Of a stretch of DNA of 64,000 bases, positions 1-13,080 are shown piece by piece (within the stretch, counting starts at the first letter, position 1; each line of letters starts with the position of its first letter). The translations under genes and the position numbers were made by a program. This stretch comes from Turritopsis dohrnii (taxonomy: Eukaryota > Cnidaria > Hydrozoa > Anthoathecata > Oceaniidae). The notes beneath the pieces are model-generated. The model saw only the letters and a program-made list of their open reading frames with translations. It ran no database searches and had not been told where the DNA came from. The stretch is taken from contig BQMF02000624.1 of NCBI GenBank assembly GCA_027922465.2, positions 1 through 64,000 of the forward strand. Direction: 5' to 3'.

Positions 1-147
1 CACCAGAAGCTTCATTTTTGGAAAGAAAGAACAAAGAGAGGTATTTTTTTCTTCTGATTCGATGAGCACTTACAAGTGGCTATCATCAGGGGGGAAGAAA
101 ACACAACATGTCTTTGTTCTTTGTTTCCAAAAATGAAGCTTCTGGTG
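1..147. repeat. Fold-back inverted repeat (small MITE)
   Basis: The first 24 bases are the exact reverse complement of bases 124-147 (arms begin CACCAGAAGCTTCATTTTTG). The similarity continues inward with few mismatches to about base 39 on the left and 108 on the right, so the whole segment can fold into a hairpin with a loop of roughly 70 bases. No coding potential is visible. It looks like a short non-autonomous DNA element, but the left flank lies outside the window, so a target duplication cannot be checked. Confidence 0.75.
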
Positions 148-2815
148 ATATTATTTATTTTATTACATCAGTAATACATATTGCGTATTAAATTGATCAT
201 GTATAGCCTAATCAGAATGAAAAAAGGGAATGACCAAGCTTTACATTTCAGGCAGGATATAACAAAAAGAAGATTAGTTATTTTGATGACACTATTAGGA
301 TTGGATTTTAGGACAAAAATTTGATTTAAACTACACTTTGTCTCAGATATGTATAAAATATGTAATGGAAACATTAATAAGTACTACAATTTTGCTTCTG
401 GGAAATTATCAGTTTGGTATAATAGCTACAAAAAGCATCTTTGCAGCCTTCATTATATTTTGAGAGTACCTACCTTCACGAAATTAAACCACCACAACAT
501 AGAAATAGTCTTAATTATGCGGCTCGATTTTTAGCACAGCCTACAATATTACGGCTTGATTAACACTCATAAGCACGAAAACGTTGAAATCTATCCAAAT
601 TGAGATACTTAAAAAGATTTTTAGTTTTCATACAAAAGTTGGCAACAAGAGAATCTTTTCTGAATTTTGATCAGCTGGTATCATCCAAGCCATCGAAAAA
701 ACACGCGTGGGGTGAACATTCTTTACTTGATCAATACATGTAATTTTTCATGAGTAAGAGAATCCTTTCATTTGCAAAAAAATGAATTTATCTGCTTTTG
801 TTTATCAACTATTTTTTCTTTAGGTGCGTTTTAATTAATACACACTTTTTCACAACTTAAGTACATTGCAGCTTAAATTTGGCCGTCTTAATTAGGTATG
901 CGTTTTAATTTCGTGTAATAAGATAATATTACACAGAGCAACCTTCATATATCTTAACACCGTGTCTACTGCATTTCTGAACAACACAACTGTTGATGTC
1001 TAAAGACGGCATAAATCTATATAAATTATCAATTGAAGTTCTTTACTGGGGAATAAATTGTCATCATGAAAGTTCATTTAAAATACCATTCATGCTGTGA
1101 CTAACTGTCATTTAGCATTATTTTTGTTATATGTACCATTTATTGAAACTCTCGATTTATGACCTTTATGGAAATAATGTTTTAAATTTGACCCACTAAA
1201 GACTACTCTGATGATGACTTCTCTCCAATACAAGTTCTTATGATATTATTTGTGATGATTGATTGGTGATATGAATCTGAGATTTCTCCTCGCCATGAAC
1301 TTATAGGGTCTTATTTTTGTTTTGTGTTCAACAAATAAATATATAGCAAAAAAACTACATCATAATTATGGAAGAAATACTTATTCAAACTTTACCTCGA
1401 AGGTGCCAAACTTCTAGCTTTTACTTCGTAGCACTGATGGTCTTGCTCAATTTCTGCGAAGACGTCGAAGTCCAGGTCAATTCCTGATTCTGATAACATT
1501 GAGGCAGGAGTTAAGAATTTTCTTTCGATAATACATAGGAAAGTTTAATGGAAATCAGAATACGAATCAACTATCGCAGTGTTTATCACTATCCTCACCT
1601 ATTCTGCTTGGATTGTTTTGGTGAAACGCACGATGCATCATGGTTTTACGTCATTCAACGCTCTCCACCATAAAATTCTATTTCACAAATTTCGAAACAA
1701 GCACTGTTGACTTTCAATGACATAAATAACGAGAAATTCAAGCGATACTGTTTTTTTATGTAAAAAATTCAAATCACGAGGGAGTCTAGTTTTATTAATG
1801 GTTTAGCACAACCCATATAAGTCTGCTGAATAAACGATGATGGAGATCAGAGTTGCGGGGAAAATTAAGAAACCTCGACAGGATAGTCGAGGCAAATGTA
1901 TAGAAGCCGCGTGTGCTGTGTATGTTGTGTACTACAGTACTATGGGCTTGTTCTTGAGCAAGAATCTTTTCCCCTGGCCGGATATCTAGGAGCAATCACG
2001 AAAAGTGGTCAGCTGAAATAAATTTGTTTGCTTATGGGTGACGAATTATTTTCCAGCAATATAAATGCATTAATTAACGTCAAGGCTATTTCTATTGGTA
2101 TCGCCATTTTCGCATTACGAATTGACTATTGGAAATTAAACGATTGTCAAGGTTTAGCGAATACAATAATTAACTTTTAGCCTACTTTTGCAGGTGCAAA
2201 CAAAGTCTGAAACACAAAAATCTAACATCGTTTTTGTAGCGAATCCTACATCCCCTAACCTCTATAAGGCGCCAATGGTCTATACACTTTAGTCAATGGT
2301 TATAGAACCTGATATAATAATTCGCATTCATTCATATGGTTCCCAGCTTCTTTTCAATAGCGTGGCCATATGAAAAAGTTAGCAATGGCCTGTTTTTAAG
2401 AGAGGATCCTAAAAGCAAGTAAAAATGTCCATCCTTCACCACAAATTTTTCCTCAACATCGTGGGTGTTGTTGAAAAAATAAACAAACAAACAAATAAAG
2501 AAGCAGTGGGATGTTATTTTTCTTTCTTTCTTATTTTTCTGAGAAACATTTCGTACATTTCTTTAAAGCAGTGATGTCATTATAAAATCATCGCAGAACA
2601 TTTAAAACCCTTCTGATGAAAATATATTCTAACATAGATTCGCTGTGTGCAAATAGTTCTGTCCGAAATTGACTCAATTACGAACCTGACAAAATTCGAT
2701 TTTTTAACACTGAAACAGATAAGTAACTATTTATTTTCTGTCAATCTATTTTTTCATAACAAAACAAGATTCCGGAATAGATTTTGCTTTGATCTCCATA
2801 TCACAATCAAAATCT
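148..2815. other. Gene-poor AT-rich stretch
   Basis: No gene can be supported here. All open frames are short and lack family similarity. A (CAA)n-like run lies just beyond the stretch near 2913. One weak exon candidate on the minus strand near 1399-1512 is listed separately. The last part, next to 2816, is presumably 3' flank of MSL3. Confidence 0.6.
1399..1512 (-). other. Weak candidate first coding exon (minus strand)
   Basis: On the minus strand an ATG near 1502 opens a frame of about 35 residues (MLSESGIDLDFDVFAEIEQD...) that ends at a plausible splice donor (TCGAG followed by GTAAAG). The composition is more protein-like than its surroundings. I do not recognise the sequence and found no partner exon inside the window, so it could belong to a gene running off the left edge or be chance. 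Confidence 0.2.
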
Positions 2816-5800
2816 TCAAATCACCGACTCGGAGTATACTGATGTAGAGAACAGATCCGTGCGCGTTGATAAATAGCTAAAAATATTTGAAGTTTTGATT
2901 ACTTAACTTAACAGCAACAACAACAACAACAAAAGGATGAACACGAACATGAAAAGAGGACTTACTTCAGAAATGCTGTCACGTAACGAACGATTAGTTT
3001 GATTTTAAGATCTTCGATATTTGAACAGGAAAGTAGCAGTGGCAACTTAACTAAAGTTAATAAGCGATAACGTAGTTGCAACGAATGACTAATATCGAGG
3101 CAAGAAATGAAAACAAAACAAACAGGTGGACAAACAGGTGGACAAATTGTCAATTTGAAGCGGATTCTCCTTACTTATGAAATTACGTCATTCTAGCACT
3201 GTGCAAGTTTCGCCTCGTTTTAAACCAAAATATTACTGGCGGTTTCACCTAAGTGGGTCTCGAGGGTACTACCCCTGTGGTTGGAACTTAAACGTTACAC
3301 GTGCTTCAGTTTCCATGGCAATAAAGTAATTTTCAATATGGCCAGTGAAAATTATATTTTGGTTATTCGATTTTTCTGTTCATGATTTAGCTTAGTTCAC
3401 AGTTAATAACGCCTCCGAGAATGATTTAACATGTCATAATCTAAATGTACGCAAAAACAATAGTAATGATTATGTACAAAACCCTCCCCTGCCACAGAAA
3501 CTCACCAAATAATCGAAGTAAATGCTCGACACCGTAAACATCTGCAGGAGTATCGCCGTCACATCTCGTCGGAAATGGTATAAAAGACGGATCATCAGAT
3601 GTGTTCTCACACTTGATATTGACGCCCGACAACAATACATTATCCTATAAAATTACATCTCCATATTGAAAGTATAAATAATCAATATTTTATTTTCGAC
3701 CTTTACATAATAACAGATTAATCTTTTCAACGTACCGTCGTGACGAAAGACTTGAAGGATGAAGGATCCAATGCTTTTTTGTTACTTTCTTGCAAAGATT
3801 TCGCAGTCGAACCGACGGGTAAGAAATCCGCGTCTTCTGCTTTTGGTATTTTCGTCATTTTTACCTGGCGATTAGACCTTCGAAGACGTGGTACACCTAA
3901 ACAGGAGTAAAAGATTCAGCTATGTAACAAAAACAGTTCGACTCGCGTCAGGATTCATACCAGTCACACTTGCAGTTGAATTTTCAGTTTTTTCAGGAGA
4001 TGGCGCCATCTCCATACATTCTTCTTTTGGTTGCATATCTTCTTTTGGAAATCTTCGACGAGTTAATCGTGTTTCTCGGGGTGATTGAGGTGATACACTT
4101 TCGTGTGTTTTATGATCCTGCATACGCAGCGGCCCATCAGGTATTGATTGCGTCACATTATCCTGGCGTTCTGAAAATGTTCTTTTCGGACGTATTCGAA
4201 CAAAGCTGTTTTGACCTGACTCATCAAGAGACGTTCCGTTTCGGGTTCGTCTTTTCTTTTTCAGGTTACTACCAATGTTATTTGCAGCAGTATAATTACC
4301 AAGCGCAAGATCTTCGCTTATAGAGCTGGCACGAGATGTGCACGGAGATGAGGTTTTTGAGTCGATGTATTCACTGGTATGTGGGAAATACGATGGCTTG
4401 TGCAATAGTGATACTATTGGTGGTGAAAACGTATCGCGTAATCTCTTTATATCACTAGCCTCACGTGAGGAATTAAAGAGGTTCTCATACTGTTCTTTCT
4501 CGAAAGTATATAATAACAATTTGGCTACATAGAAGTTGAAGTACGTATTCAATGCTTCCAAAATCTCTCTCACAAGTAGCATACTAAAAAAAGTAACGTT
4601 AAAAAGTCATCAAAACAAGGAATGAAAATCATTGGTAGAATCACATAGATCTAGCGATACTTTCTTTTCAAGAGAATTATGAGAATTCTTTTCGTTTGAA
4701 TGTACTTTACCTAGTATTTCTTCCTTCGGGTTTACTGCACATCTGTTCACAGTGTGAATAATATTCTGCAAATATATCATTAACACTGGGTTTACGAGGA
4801 AGCCGGATAAGCTGCAAAAAATAACGAAAGGTTACATCTGTATATCAAAAAGACCGAGTAGAAAAGTTGTTGATGTCTGACTTTTCACGCTAGTTAAATT
4901 TCAATTTTCTAACCTAGTTTGATGGTTTACGAAACTACTCTAAGTTGCAGAAAAACCATCGTGTTTATAGCTTTACTGAAGAAACTAGAAACATCGACAG
5001 AAAACCAGTTAAAAAGAGGAAAAACGTTAAAAGAGGAAAACAACCTTTTTCTTTCTCTTGATGTTATAACAATCATCTTCGAGGTGAGATGCTAAAACCT
5101 TCGGTATATCCAGTGATACTAATGGTAGTTGCACCAATGCTGAGTCATCCTAAATGGATTTGATCAAGTAAAAAGAAGCAACACAACACAACACTCAATG
5201 ACTTTCAGCAGATTAGTAGCTTGTAACCTGTTCAGCATCTGCACTGTTATTGCTGGCTGTACTCCTGTCATCTTTTTCCTCAAGATTTTCAGTTTTTGTT
5301 GTTTTTCGCTTTCTTTTCTTAGGTCTAGTACACATGCAATAAACTTTTAGTTCTCTGTACTGACTTGAGTTTTTCGTTTCTAATCAAAAAACTTACTTTA
5401 TAGCTTCCTTATATAGTTTTCCTTGCAATAACCTGCTGCTCTCAGTATCTTTTAAGATCTGTTCTTCCAGTATCCATCGATCCCAACTAAAAAAAAAAAT
5501 AATAATCAAACAATATGAATGGAAATTATTTTGAGGAATTGATTCTAAAAGATATGTTGGTTAAGTTTCCTTAATCCTTGTTAACTGGTGGGCGAACTTT
5601 GCATCCCATGATCTCTCTATTAATCCATCTTCACTAGGCCCACCTCATCCACATGCATTCAGTGTACAGTATTCTTTATTTTTCCTTTTATGTATGGTTG
5701 AGTTGTTTTGATGATTTAGTTCTATGTGAGCTTACTAGCAGAGTTCATATTTTAGCCTGTCACCAAACTATTTTTAGCAGTTTTCATGTGTCCTTGTTGA

Positions 5801-6597
5801 CAGTATTCATTTCAACATACAAATTGTCCTTCATCCTAGTAGACACAGTTCGTGTCATCATATTTCACATCCCTGCAGATGTCTGCCTTTGTTGACAGTT
5901 TGTCCTTGTTCACTGTATTCAGCTAAGCAAATGCATCATCTGGATATTCCCAGTTCAGCCAATAAGATGTTTTTTTTTATTGTATTGTATTGTAAAGCTC
6001 TGTCAGTTAACGAAAATTATGGAAATATACAGAACATGTTAAGGCTGCAGAAAGTGTTAACCATAGTAGACTATCAACGATTATTGCCAACCTTATGATC
6101 ATTCACAGTTATAAATGTATTATTAATTATTGTTCCCTGTACCTGAATAAATCTTCTTTTGAATAAATACCTTTTATTCCAGCCTTGAAAATGAATGAAA
6201 TATTCACAAACTTTTCGACCTTTATCATCCTTCGTAATTTCAATATCCAGTATCTAGAAGTTTGAAGATAAAAATAAATACATAGGAAAACTATTAATAA
6301 TTACTACAACAAGCAAACTAAGACTCTCATTTAAAGTTTAAAACATGATCTTTGGAACAACTGACCATTGATTCATAAATAGATGAACCTTTTACTAATC
6401 ATTTAATCAAAGATGAAACAATTTGAATGTCTTAAGCATCAATCTGATATGATTAAGATGAATGCACAGATAAATATCGAAACATTAACCTTTGAGTCAT
6501 ACAGAACACGTGCTTTCATAGGATCAGGTTCGTAACATAATACCAGTTCATTAACAACAAATTTGCTCTTTTCTTGTAGTATTCTTTGTTCTTCCAT
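2816..6597 (-). CDS. MSL3: MSL3-like chromodomain/MRG protein of the MSL acetyltransferase complex
   Basis: Eleven exons on the minus strand: 6490-6597, 6171-6253, 5397-5486, 5228-5324, 5045-5149, 4711-4811, 3961-4583, 3736-3896, 3506-3644, 2966-3050, 2816-2876. They join in phase to 1653 nt (550 aa); human MSL3 is about 520 aa. The N-terminus is a chromo-barrel domain (about residues 10-85), with LVLCYEPDPMKARVLYDSK, KDDKGRKVCEYFIHFQGWN and SWDRWI typical of MSL3. A lysine-rich linker (KPKKRKRK) follows. The MRG domain starts near residue 130 (QLPLVSLDIPKVLASHLEDD), continues with LNTYFNFYVAKLLLYTFEKE, is interrupted by a long, poorly conserved Ser/Arg-rich insertion, and resumes with DVYGVEHLLRLFVKLP and a short tail (YSESVI). 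In flies and vertebrates MSL3 binds methylated nucleosomes and MSL1 and supports H4K16 acetylation by MOF. The start ATG lies directly after a splice acceptor, so a 5' untranslated exon probably lies upstream. Confidence 0.92.
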
Positions 6598-6599
6598 CT

Positions 6600-7287
6600 G
6601 ATTAAATTATTATAACAATAATAAATCAAAAAAGTGAATTAAAATTAAACCTATACACTCTTTGCTTCAGTCAAAGTTTAAAACAAAACTAAACAGGAAA
6701 TTGGCAAAAAGAGCTTTAACATGCTGAATCAATCATTTTCTATAAATTAATGCAATCATATAACCTTTCTACCTCATTTTTAGGGAGCACTTAAAATTGC
6801 ATTGTAGTCAACTGGGGTAATTAAGTGACAAAATCAACAAATCTTTCAATTATTTTTCACTTGCTGCATCTATGGCCACAATATTTGGTCATTTATGACA
6901 GTTAGGTTTCTAATTTGAGAAAATAAAAGTGGTTTAGGCCAATATCTTTTAGTTCGGACCAGAACCACATCAAAAATTTGTCTGATTATTACCCCGGGAT
7001 TTGGGGTAATTAAGGGACAGGCCTGGGGTAATTATGGAACTTGTAGTTTAGTTAAATAGTAGGTCCACATCAGTGCTTTTTCACTGCCTAAACTTCGTAT
7101 GACCTCTACCAAATAAAAAGAAAACTTTAAAAATGAATTAAAACAAAATCCAAATCTAATTAATAACATTGTTTTTGACTCTCAATTCTGTGGAAAAGTC
7201 AATAAGGCTGATGAGTTTCTCTACTACAAGCACTATTATAATGCTCTTCCTGAATTTCTAAGACACTAAATGTTTAAATTGGGAATA
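6600..7287. other. Intergenic stretch with short direct repeats and a coding-like remnant
   Basis: The phrase GGGGTAATTA recurs near 6814, 7001 and 7025, with GGGGTAATTAAGTGACA and GGGGTAATTAAGGGACA as longer versions. Between about 7130 and 7267 the plus strand holds an open stretch ending in KADEFLYYKHYYNALPEFLRH before a stop. Its ending resembles the HHHFYNNLP tail of the transposon protein at 17-19 kb. This may be the 3' end of a decayed related element, but the similarity is short. Confidence 0.3.
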
Positions 7288-7610
7288 TATCCTTAACTAT
7301 TATCCCGGGTAAAATTTTTTTTACCAAGTTTAACTTCGAAAATGATGTGTCAACCCATGTTGTAGAGCTCGAAAAACTGATCAAAAAAATGTATAAGATC
7401 ATTTCCCTCCAATCAACCATTGCTGAGATATCGCCGATCAAAGATTTTGATGATGTCATAGCTGCATACCCAAAAGAAATTAGGCCCAAATTTTTCGCCA
7501 CTTGCTTGTATCGGGGACTCCAAATAACGTCAGTTATCACTATTGGTTCTCAAGATATTTTCCCAAAAACATTGCATTCGATTGGGGATGTAATGCAATG
7601 ATGATAAAGA
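7288..7610 (+). repeat. Interspersed repeat family A, copy 1
   Basis: This segment is clearly similar to 10345-10900: shared blocks include GTAGAGCTCGAAAAACTGA, the TTGC(T/A)GAGATATCG block, and GATGATGTCATAGC. A third copy lies at 43450-43740. It begins near CCCGGGTAAAAATTTT, as the third copy does. No intact frame is shared by all copies, so it looks like a non-coding repeat. Its class is unknown. Confidence 0.75.
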
Positions 7611-7907
7611 TAATGATGATATTTCTTGACTGCATCACTAAGATCTAACATGTTTATAATGTCTGACTGTGCTATGTTTAATCTCCTGCTTGGACAATCG
7701 GTAAAAAATCAACAGGTTGCAGTACAAGTATCAAGGGCTTATGGTCATAGAGTTTTATTTTATAATTTAAGCATTTTACCTTTAAATATTCCGTTATATT
7801 CTTGCGTCCGAGCTCACAGCAAGTAGGAGAAAATCGGAAGAATCAGAGTCTCTCATACGCATGCACGATAGTTGCTGCAGCGAAAATAAACCAATTCACT
7901 GCAGTGA

Positions 7908-7908
<1 letters not shown>

Positions 7909-7942
<34 letters not shown>
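7909..7942. repeat. (TTA)n microsatellite, LINE 3' tail
   Basis: About eleven uninterrupted TTA units. The position at the 3' end of the minus-strand LINE fits the microsatellite-like tail many LINEs carry. Confidence 0.85.
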
Positions 7943-7944
<2 letters not shown>

Positions 7945-9060
7945 TTTTTTGGTAATGCAGGTTGTTAATACAATGTCAGCCTCGGTCTGATGTGGACCTA
8001 CAAATTAAAATTTACAAATATAAAATTCATAAAACGAAGTATATAAACGTACCTTTATATAAAAATAAAATTTCAGATGTAGAAGCTTTAGTAGTACCAC
8101 AAAAGAATTATCACTATCTACTTAACAGGCGTACGCTATGGAAGTAATAGAATGGACTGACATAGAATTATAATTGCATAGAAAATTTTAAAAGAGAATA
8201 AACATCATATTACCTATAAAAATTTAAAATCACTGTGTATATTAAAAGAATTTAATTCAAATGAATATGAGTTAATTTTGTTTTTGAAAATATTAAGTTT
8301 ACTTTTGAATGCTCCATGCTGCTGAATCGCAGTTAACTCGTTGGGCATAACATTCCACAGTTTAGTACCCCTAACTAAGAACGAGCTTTGGTTGACAGTT
8401 GACCACTTTGTTGAGATAGTTAGCTGGTCTGCTTTCGTAAATTATAACTCAAGTTTTGTGAGTGACTGAATATTTCAACAATTTCGTTATCTACAAGGTT
8501 ATTGTAAACTTTGTGCATTAGACATAGTAATCGACGCTTGTACAAGTAAGCGATAGACATCCAACCCGCCTTCTCGAGGGCTTCCTCGGCTGTCAAGTCA
8601 TGAGGAAGTTTGTGTATGAGTCTAGCAGCTTTGGCATGTATTTCGTTCAGCTTATCGAATCCGTTTAAGTTGCCGTTACCCCAAACTGCAACATTATATG
8701 TGACAGATGGTATCACTGTAGCAAAGTAAAATTGACTTAATACTTTACTGCCTAATGTCATCATTCTTCTCAGCATTTTGACCTTTGTATTAAAGTCTTT
8801 AACAACGTTATCAACATGCGTTTTCCAAGACAGCTTACTGTCAATGGTTATATACCCCTAAAACTTTGTGGCTTTCAACAAAGTCTATACAAACATCATT
8901 TAAAGTTACTTTTTGTATGGGACCGATGAACTTACTTTTGGAAAGGATAACGATCTTTGTCTTACCAGGATGGATTGCTAAACCAGTGCTATTCTTGCTA
9001 AAAAACCTATTTCCTGCCCTTTCTGTGAAGTTTCTTAATTTTTGAAGATTCTACATGTAA
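7909..9060 (-). mobile_element. 5'-truncated non-LTR retrotransposon (LINE), degenerate
   Basis: On the minus strand 8420-8776 encodes the end of a LINE reverse transcriptase ORF: QFYFATVIPSVTYNVAVWGN, KLNEIHAKAARLIHKLPHD and AEEALEKAGWMSIAYLYKRR are typical of the post-polymerase region of jockey/CR1-like elements. The frame continues upstream (HPGKTKIVILSKSKF, LSWKTHVDNVVKDFN) after a one-base frameshift near 8862, so the copy is dead. The element ends downstream in a (TAA)n tail, seen as the TTA microsatellite at 7909-7942. The 5' part is missing beyond about 9060. Confidence 0.85.
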
Positions 9061-9250
9061 ATTAGCTTATAAAAAACTGTGCACTGCAGATGATCAGAGA
9101 ATACTTAATGTCATTTATGTTAACCCAGCATGGCTTTGTTTTAGTTCTTTTTGAGCTACTAAGAGTGTCCAGCAAACAAGGTGCAAAAATCCCCATTTGA
9201 GTTATGAACATTCTGGGCCGCTGTGTCACTCAATAGGAAACCCCCTACAA

Positions 9251-10086
9251 CAGGCTTTCAAATCCAACCTCTATGATCGCGAGTCCTTTCTGACTCGCGT
9301 TACTTTCCTTTCCTTTTCATTACTTTCCTTATTTGGGAGTCCAAATAAAAAATCATGTCGAGAGTCCAAATGAGGAAATTTGTATCAATGTCACTTCAAA
9401 TCTCTGAGTTGAATGGTAGACGATTTTGGAAGTAAACTAGTGTCTTGTTGATTTAATCATTATAATGTTGCAATGTGACAAATTCAAATTTGATTCATAA
9501 CGTAACACTTGAAGAATTATCAACATTAACAAAAAAACGAAAATGAAAACATCTTGTGTCCTACATCTACCATATTGAAACCTCCCTCCCCACTTTATTC
9601 ATAAAACACGAGCACCCTCCTTCGCTTTGTTCTTGAAATTTTTCCTGAGAGAGACACGTGATTCTAGGAACGAAAAGAAAATATATTTATATCACGTCAT
9701 ATTAAAAAAACAAAAAAGAAAAGAAAAAAAAGGAAATATAAAAGAACACGAAATAGATGGCCCGGTGGATCTTACTTGAGTAAATAAACATAAGAAAATA
9801 GTATACGATAAGGGAAACAGATTACTATGGAAAATAAAATACGTGATCAACGAAAGACTTTAAAAAATAATTTAAAGAATTTTAAATAGCGCAAGTATAT
9901 CCTTTTTTTATAGAACATATAAAGACTTATAAAATAGTTTAAATGATATAACTTCCTTTATCTTGACATAGAATCCAAATGTTTTCACTTTACATTACGT
10001 GAGTCTACTTAGACTCTCGTACCTATGCCTTAGGCGAGTCCTAATGCGAGTCGGACTCGTGGACTCACGTTAGATTTGAAAGCCTG
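9251..10086. mobile_element. Non-autonomous DNA transposon with 5-bp target duplication TACAA
   Basis: The left end reads CAGGCTTTCAAATCCAAC and the right end is the inverse of CAGGCTTTCAAATCTAAC. Both are flanked by the direct repeat TACAA (9246-9250 and 10087-10091). Subterminal clusters of the word GAGTC occur near both ends (9282-9300, 10002-10060). The 836-bp interior is AT-rich with no coding frame. This is a MITE-like element with unusually clean boundaries. The superfamily is not assigned. Confidence 0.85.
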
Positions 10087-10344
10087 TACAATATCAAGTA
10101 ATGAATGTTTAGTCTGTTTTTGTATCTATGAGGCACTTGGAAAACTAAAAAATGGTGTGTGACTGACATATGGATACATCATGTAAAAAAAATATATATA
10201 TAGGTACTGCGCAGGCAGAAAGTAATTTATTTACAGAAAAACTATGGCCATCATGTCCGAAGAAAGATCTCCATAGGATAAAGCTTTGCTAACCCTATGG
10301 CAACTTTCAATGTTTCTAAAATGCTAAATCAGGTCTGGTCGTAA

Positions 10345-10900
10345 GAGGCATTCTCGCGTAAAAGTTTTTTACGACTTTAATTTCGAAAGGAATCTGCAGA
10401 AATACGACGCGTTCCCGTGTGTGTACCCCGTGACGAAAATTTTAATTACCGAATTGGAAATGGAAAGTGTACCCATGCTGTAGAGCTTGAAAAACTGAGC
10501 AAAAAAATGTATGGGATCGTTTCGTTACGACCAACCGTTGCAGAGATATCGTTGATCAAAGATTGTGATGACGTCATAGCCGCAGTACCAAATAAAATTT
10601 AGGCCCAAATATAGCGTCACTCCATCACCCGTGTCACCGACCCTAAGAAACGTCAGTTATCCATATTGGTTCCCGAGATATTTCCCTAAAAACGTCGCGT
10701 TCGATTGGTGATGCAATGCAATGATTCCCCCGTGATGAGATAAAAATAACTGACGTCACGCCGCGTGCTATTATACTAACCCTCAATTATCAATGGTCTA
10801 ACGAAAAAATGACCACGATTAAGAAGATTTTGACCGTAAATTTGAAAAAAACACAACACTCTCTAAAATAAAAGTGGGATGCACACACGCATGGTTTCTC
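10345..10900 (+). repeat. Interspersed repeat family A, copy 2 (longest)
   Basis: This copy matches copy 1 (7288-7610) in its 5' half. It matches the third copy (43450-43740) in its 3' half, where CACGATTAAGAAGATTTTGA and CTCTCTAAAATAAAAGTG are shared. It therefore bridges the other two and shows that they belong to one family. No intact ORF was seen. Confidence 0.78.
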
Positions 10901-13080
10901 ATTTTTTTATGCAAATAGCTGCCTGACTACATGCGACCGCGTCTCCACACACACCCAGACATATTTAGGTGTGTGTCAATCGCACGCCTAACTTGATCTT
11001 TCTAGTTAATATGTTACCTGTTACAAAATAAGTAAATGATAAAAACAAATAAATAATTAATGAGGTTTATATCCTGCACCTTGCGATATAATTCTGCATA
11101 CTTTCAATTCGAAGAATGTTGTTGCGATATAGAGTCAAAACTGGCTGGTAGAATTAGTCATAGAACAAGACGGCAAACTGATATGGGACATTATGTTGGA
11201 CAGTACAGGATCTCACGTCAGACATAGTGCAGTTCTTGCCGGAAAATATCCAATGTCCGGCGCTTATTTACAGCCCTACATTGTTTTGTTTTATTTCTTG
11301 TTAAATCGTTTTGTTTTATCTCTTGTTAATTTCATTCTCCGTGAAAATCTCAATTTCATACATTATGCATTTCAAAATCGCAAAAATATATTTACTTGAA
11401 AATCATACAGTACAAAGACTCTGTTGATCTTAAGGCAACGGATGAAAATATTGATCACACGCCATAACTGATATCGTCAATTAAGGCGTGCGATGACCAC
11501 ACGTCTGCTAATTTTCTTATGACCAGGCCTGTAAATGCATCTTTTCTTGATCCATCTCTACTAGCATTCTTGAGAGAGGTATACCATTCGTATTTTCAAT
11601 CAACATGCCATCTCTTTTTTTGTTCAAGACATTGTTTTTTTGGAAAAAGTAAATGCCAAAATTATTTCAATTCATGTTGTAGTTCGTACATCCATATAAA
11701 ATAATGTGTAACTTTAACTTTAGGGTAAATTACTATTATGGTACATGAATGTTCTTCTGTACGTTTTCAGCGCTTGAATGCTGCCATATTTCAATTTTTT
11801 CACTGAAGCTCATTATTATGGTAAATCTGATTTTTAGCTTGGACACAAGAATTACTGGTAGGTTTAGAGGAGTAGTAAAATGTAATGCTGGGATGTCATC
11901 ACCACGGACACTCACTGTGGTAGTTTTGTGGCTACAATGTCAAATCTTCAAAGGGTAACACTATTGCATACCCCCTAATATTATTGATGATTGTGATGCA
12001 GAATTTCATGCTGATCAATAATCACAACAGAACAGGTTAGTTAGGGTTTGGGTTAGCAGTTAGGACCACTCAACCAGAATTCGTCGCTAAAATAATCGTG
12101 ATTTATTATAAAGAATTGCCTCGATAATTTTATTTTACTCTTCTATTTGAATATATCCGATTGAATGATGACGATCTAGCATAGCAACCACATAGAAACA
12201 TAGCTCTAGGGAAAATTCGACACGATAAATTTCTTTTATTTTTGAGGTTGTGAAACTTTATACAAAAACAAAACTTTTTACCGTGTCAAAATTTCCCTTT
12301 GGCTTAGTTCTTCAGAAAATGAAGAAAGAAGAAAACGAACAATTTCTACATCTTCGGAGGAGTACCGCTTTTCTAGCGATACATTAGCATAAGTTTCTAT
12401 AATGGTCGTAAAATTAAATTTGCGCTATTGTGTGGCGCATTGACAAAACGATTATTAAAATCATTAACATAACAATATCAAACATTGCGATAATAAATTT
12501 TCGGGAAGCATTCGGAATGAAAAATTCAAACGAACGAATGGTTATTACATGCTTCACCAGAACATATATTACATATTATATAATACATATTATACGCTCA
12601 GTCCTCCCCTTAGCTTAAACTTATGTTCTAGAAATGTTTGGTAGTATATCGCTTGAAAGATTGCTTGGTAAAAAAAGAAGGCCAACTAAACCCGAGGGTG
12701 GTGCGATCGCACCCAAAGTAACCCCCGAGTTACGCCACTGCCTACTTATTTTGGGATCTGGAAACGAAGTTATTCAATCTGAATACGAAAATAAATAACA
12801 CAAAAAGTCACGAGCACCCTTCACGCTTCAAAAAATGGCTGCAAATCCGTGAAATGTTTTTTGTGAAAATATTTAAAAGTCGCCAGCATATAAAGTCGTG
12901 AATCCTAAAAAAGCAAAATGTGGCGAAAGTCGTGAGAATTTTTGTGCTCCCGATCTTTTGTACCTACGATGAACTTCGTCTGTATCTCGATGAATTCTAT
13001 TCACATATTCTCGTGCTTCATAGAAAAAACACAAATAATTTGTTCTGGACAATTTATTTACATCAACGTGAATGTACAAA
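10901..13080. other. Intergenic stretch without supported genes
   Basis: Only short frames occur, with no recognisable similarity. A short end motif near 12735 (AGTTACGCCACTG, preceded by CCCCCG) resembles the terminal sequence of a common type of animal DNA transposon, but no partner end was found. Nothing else stands out. Confidence 0.5.

Noticed and set aside
3441..3505. Read-through end of MSL3 exon 9 (frame ending FAYI)
   Set aside because: A GTGAGT donor at 3505 and in-phase exons 10 and 11 restore the conserved MRG end.
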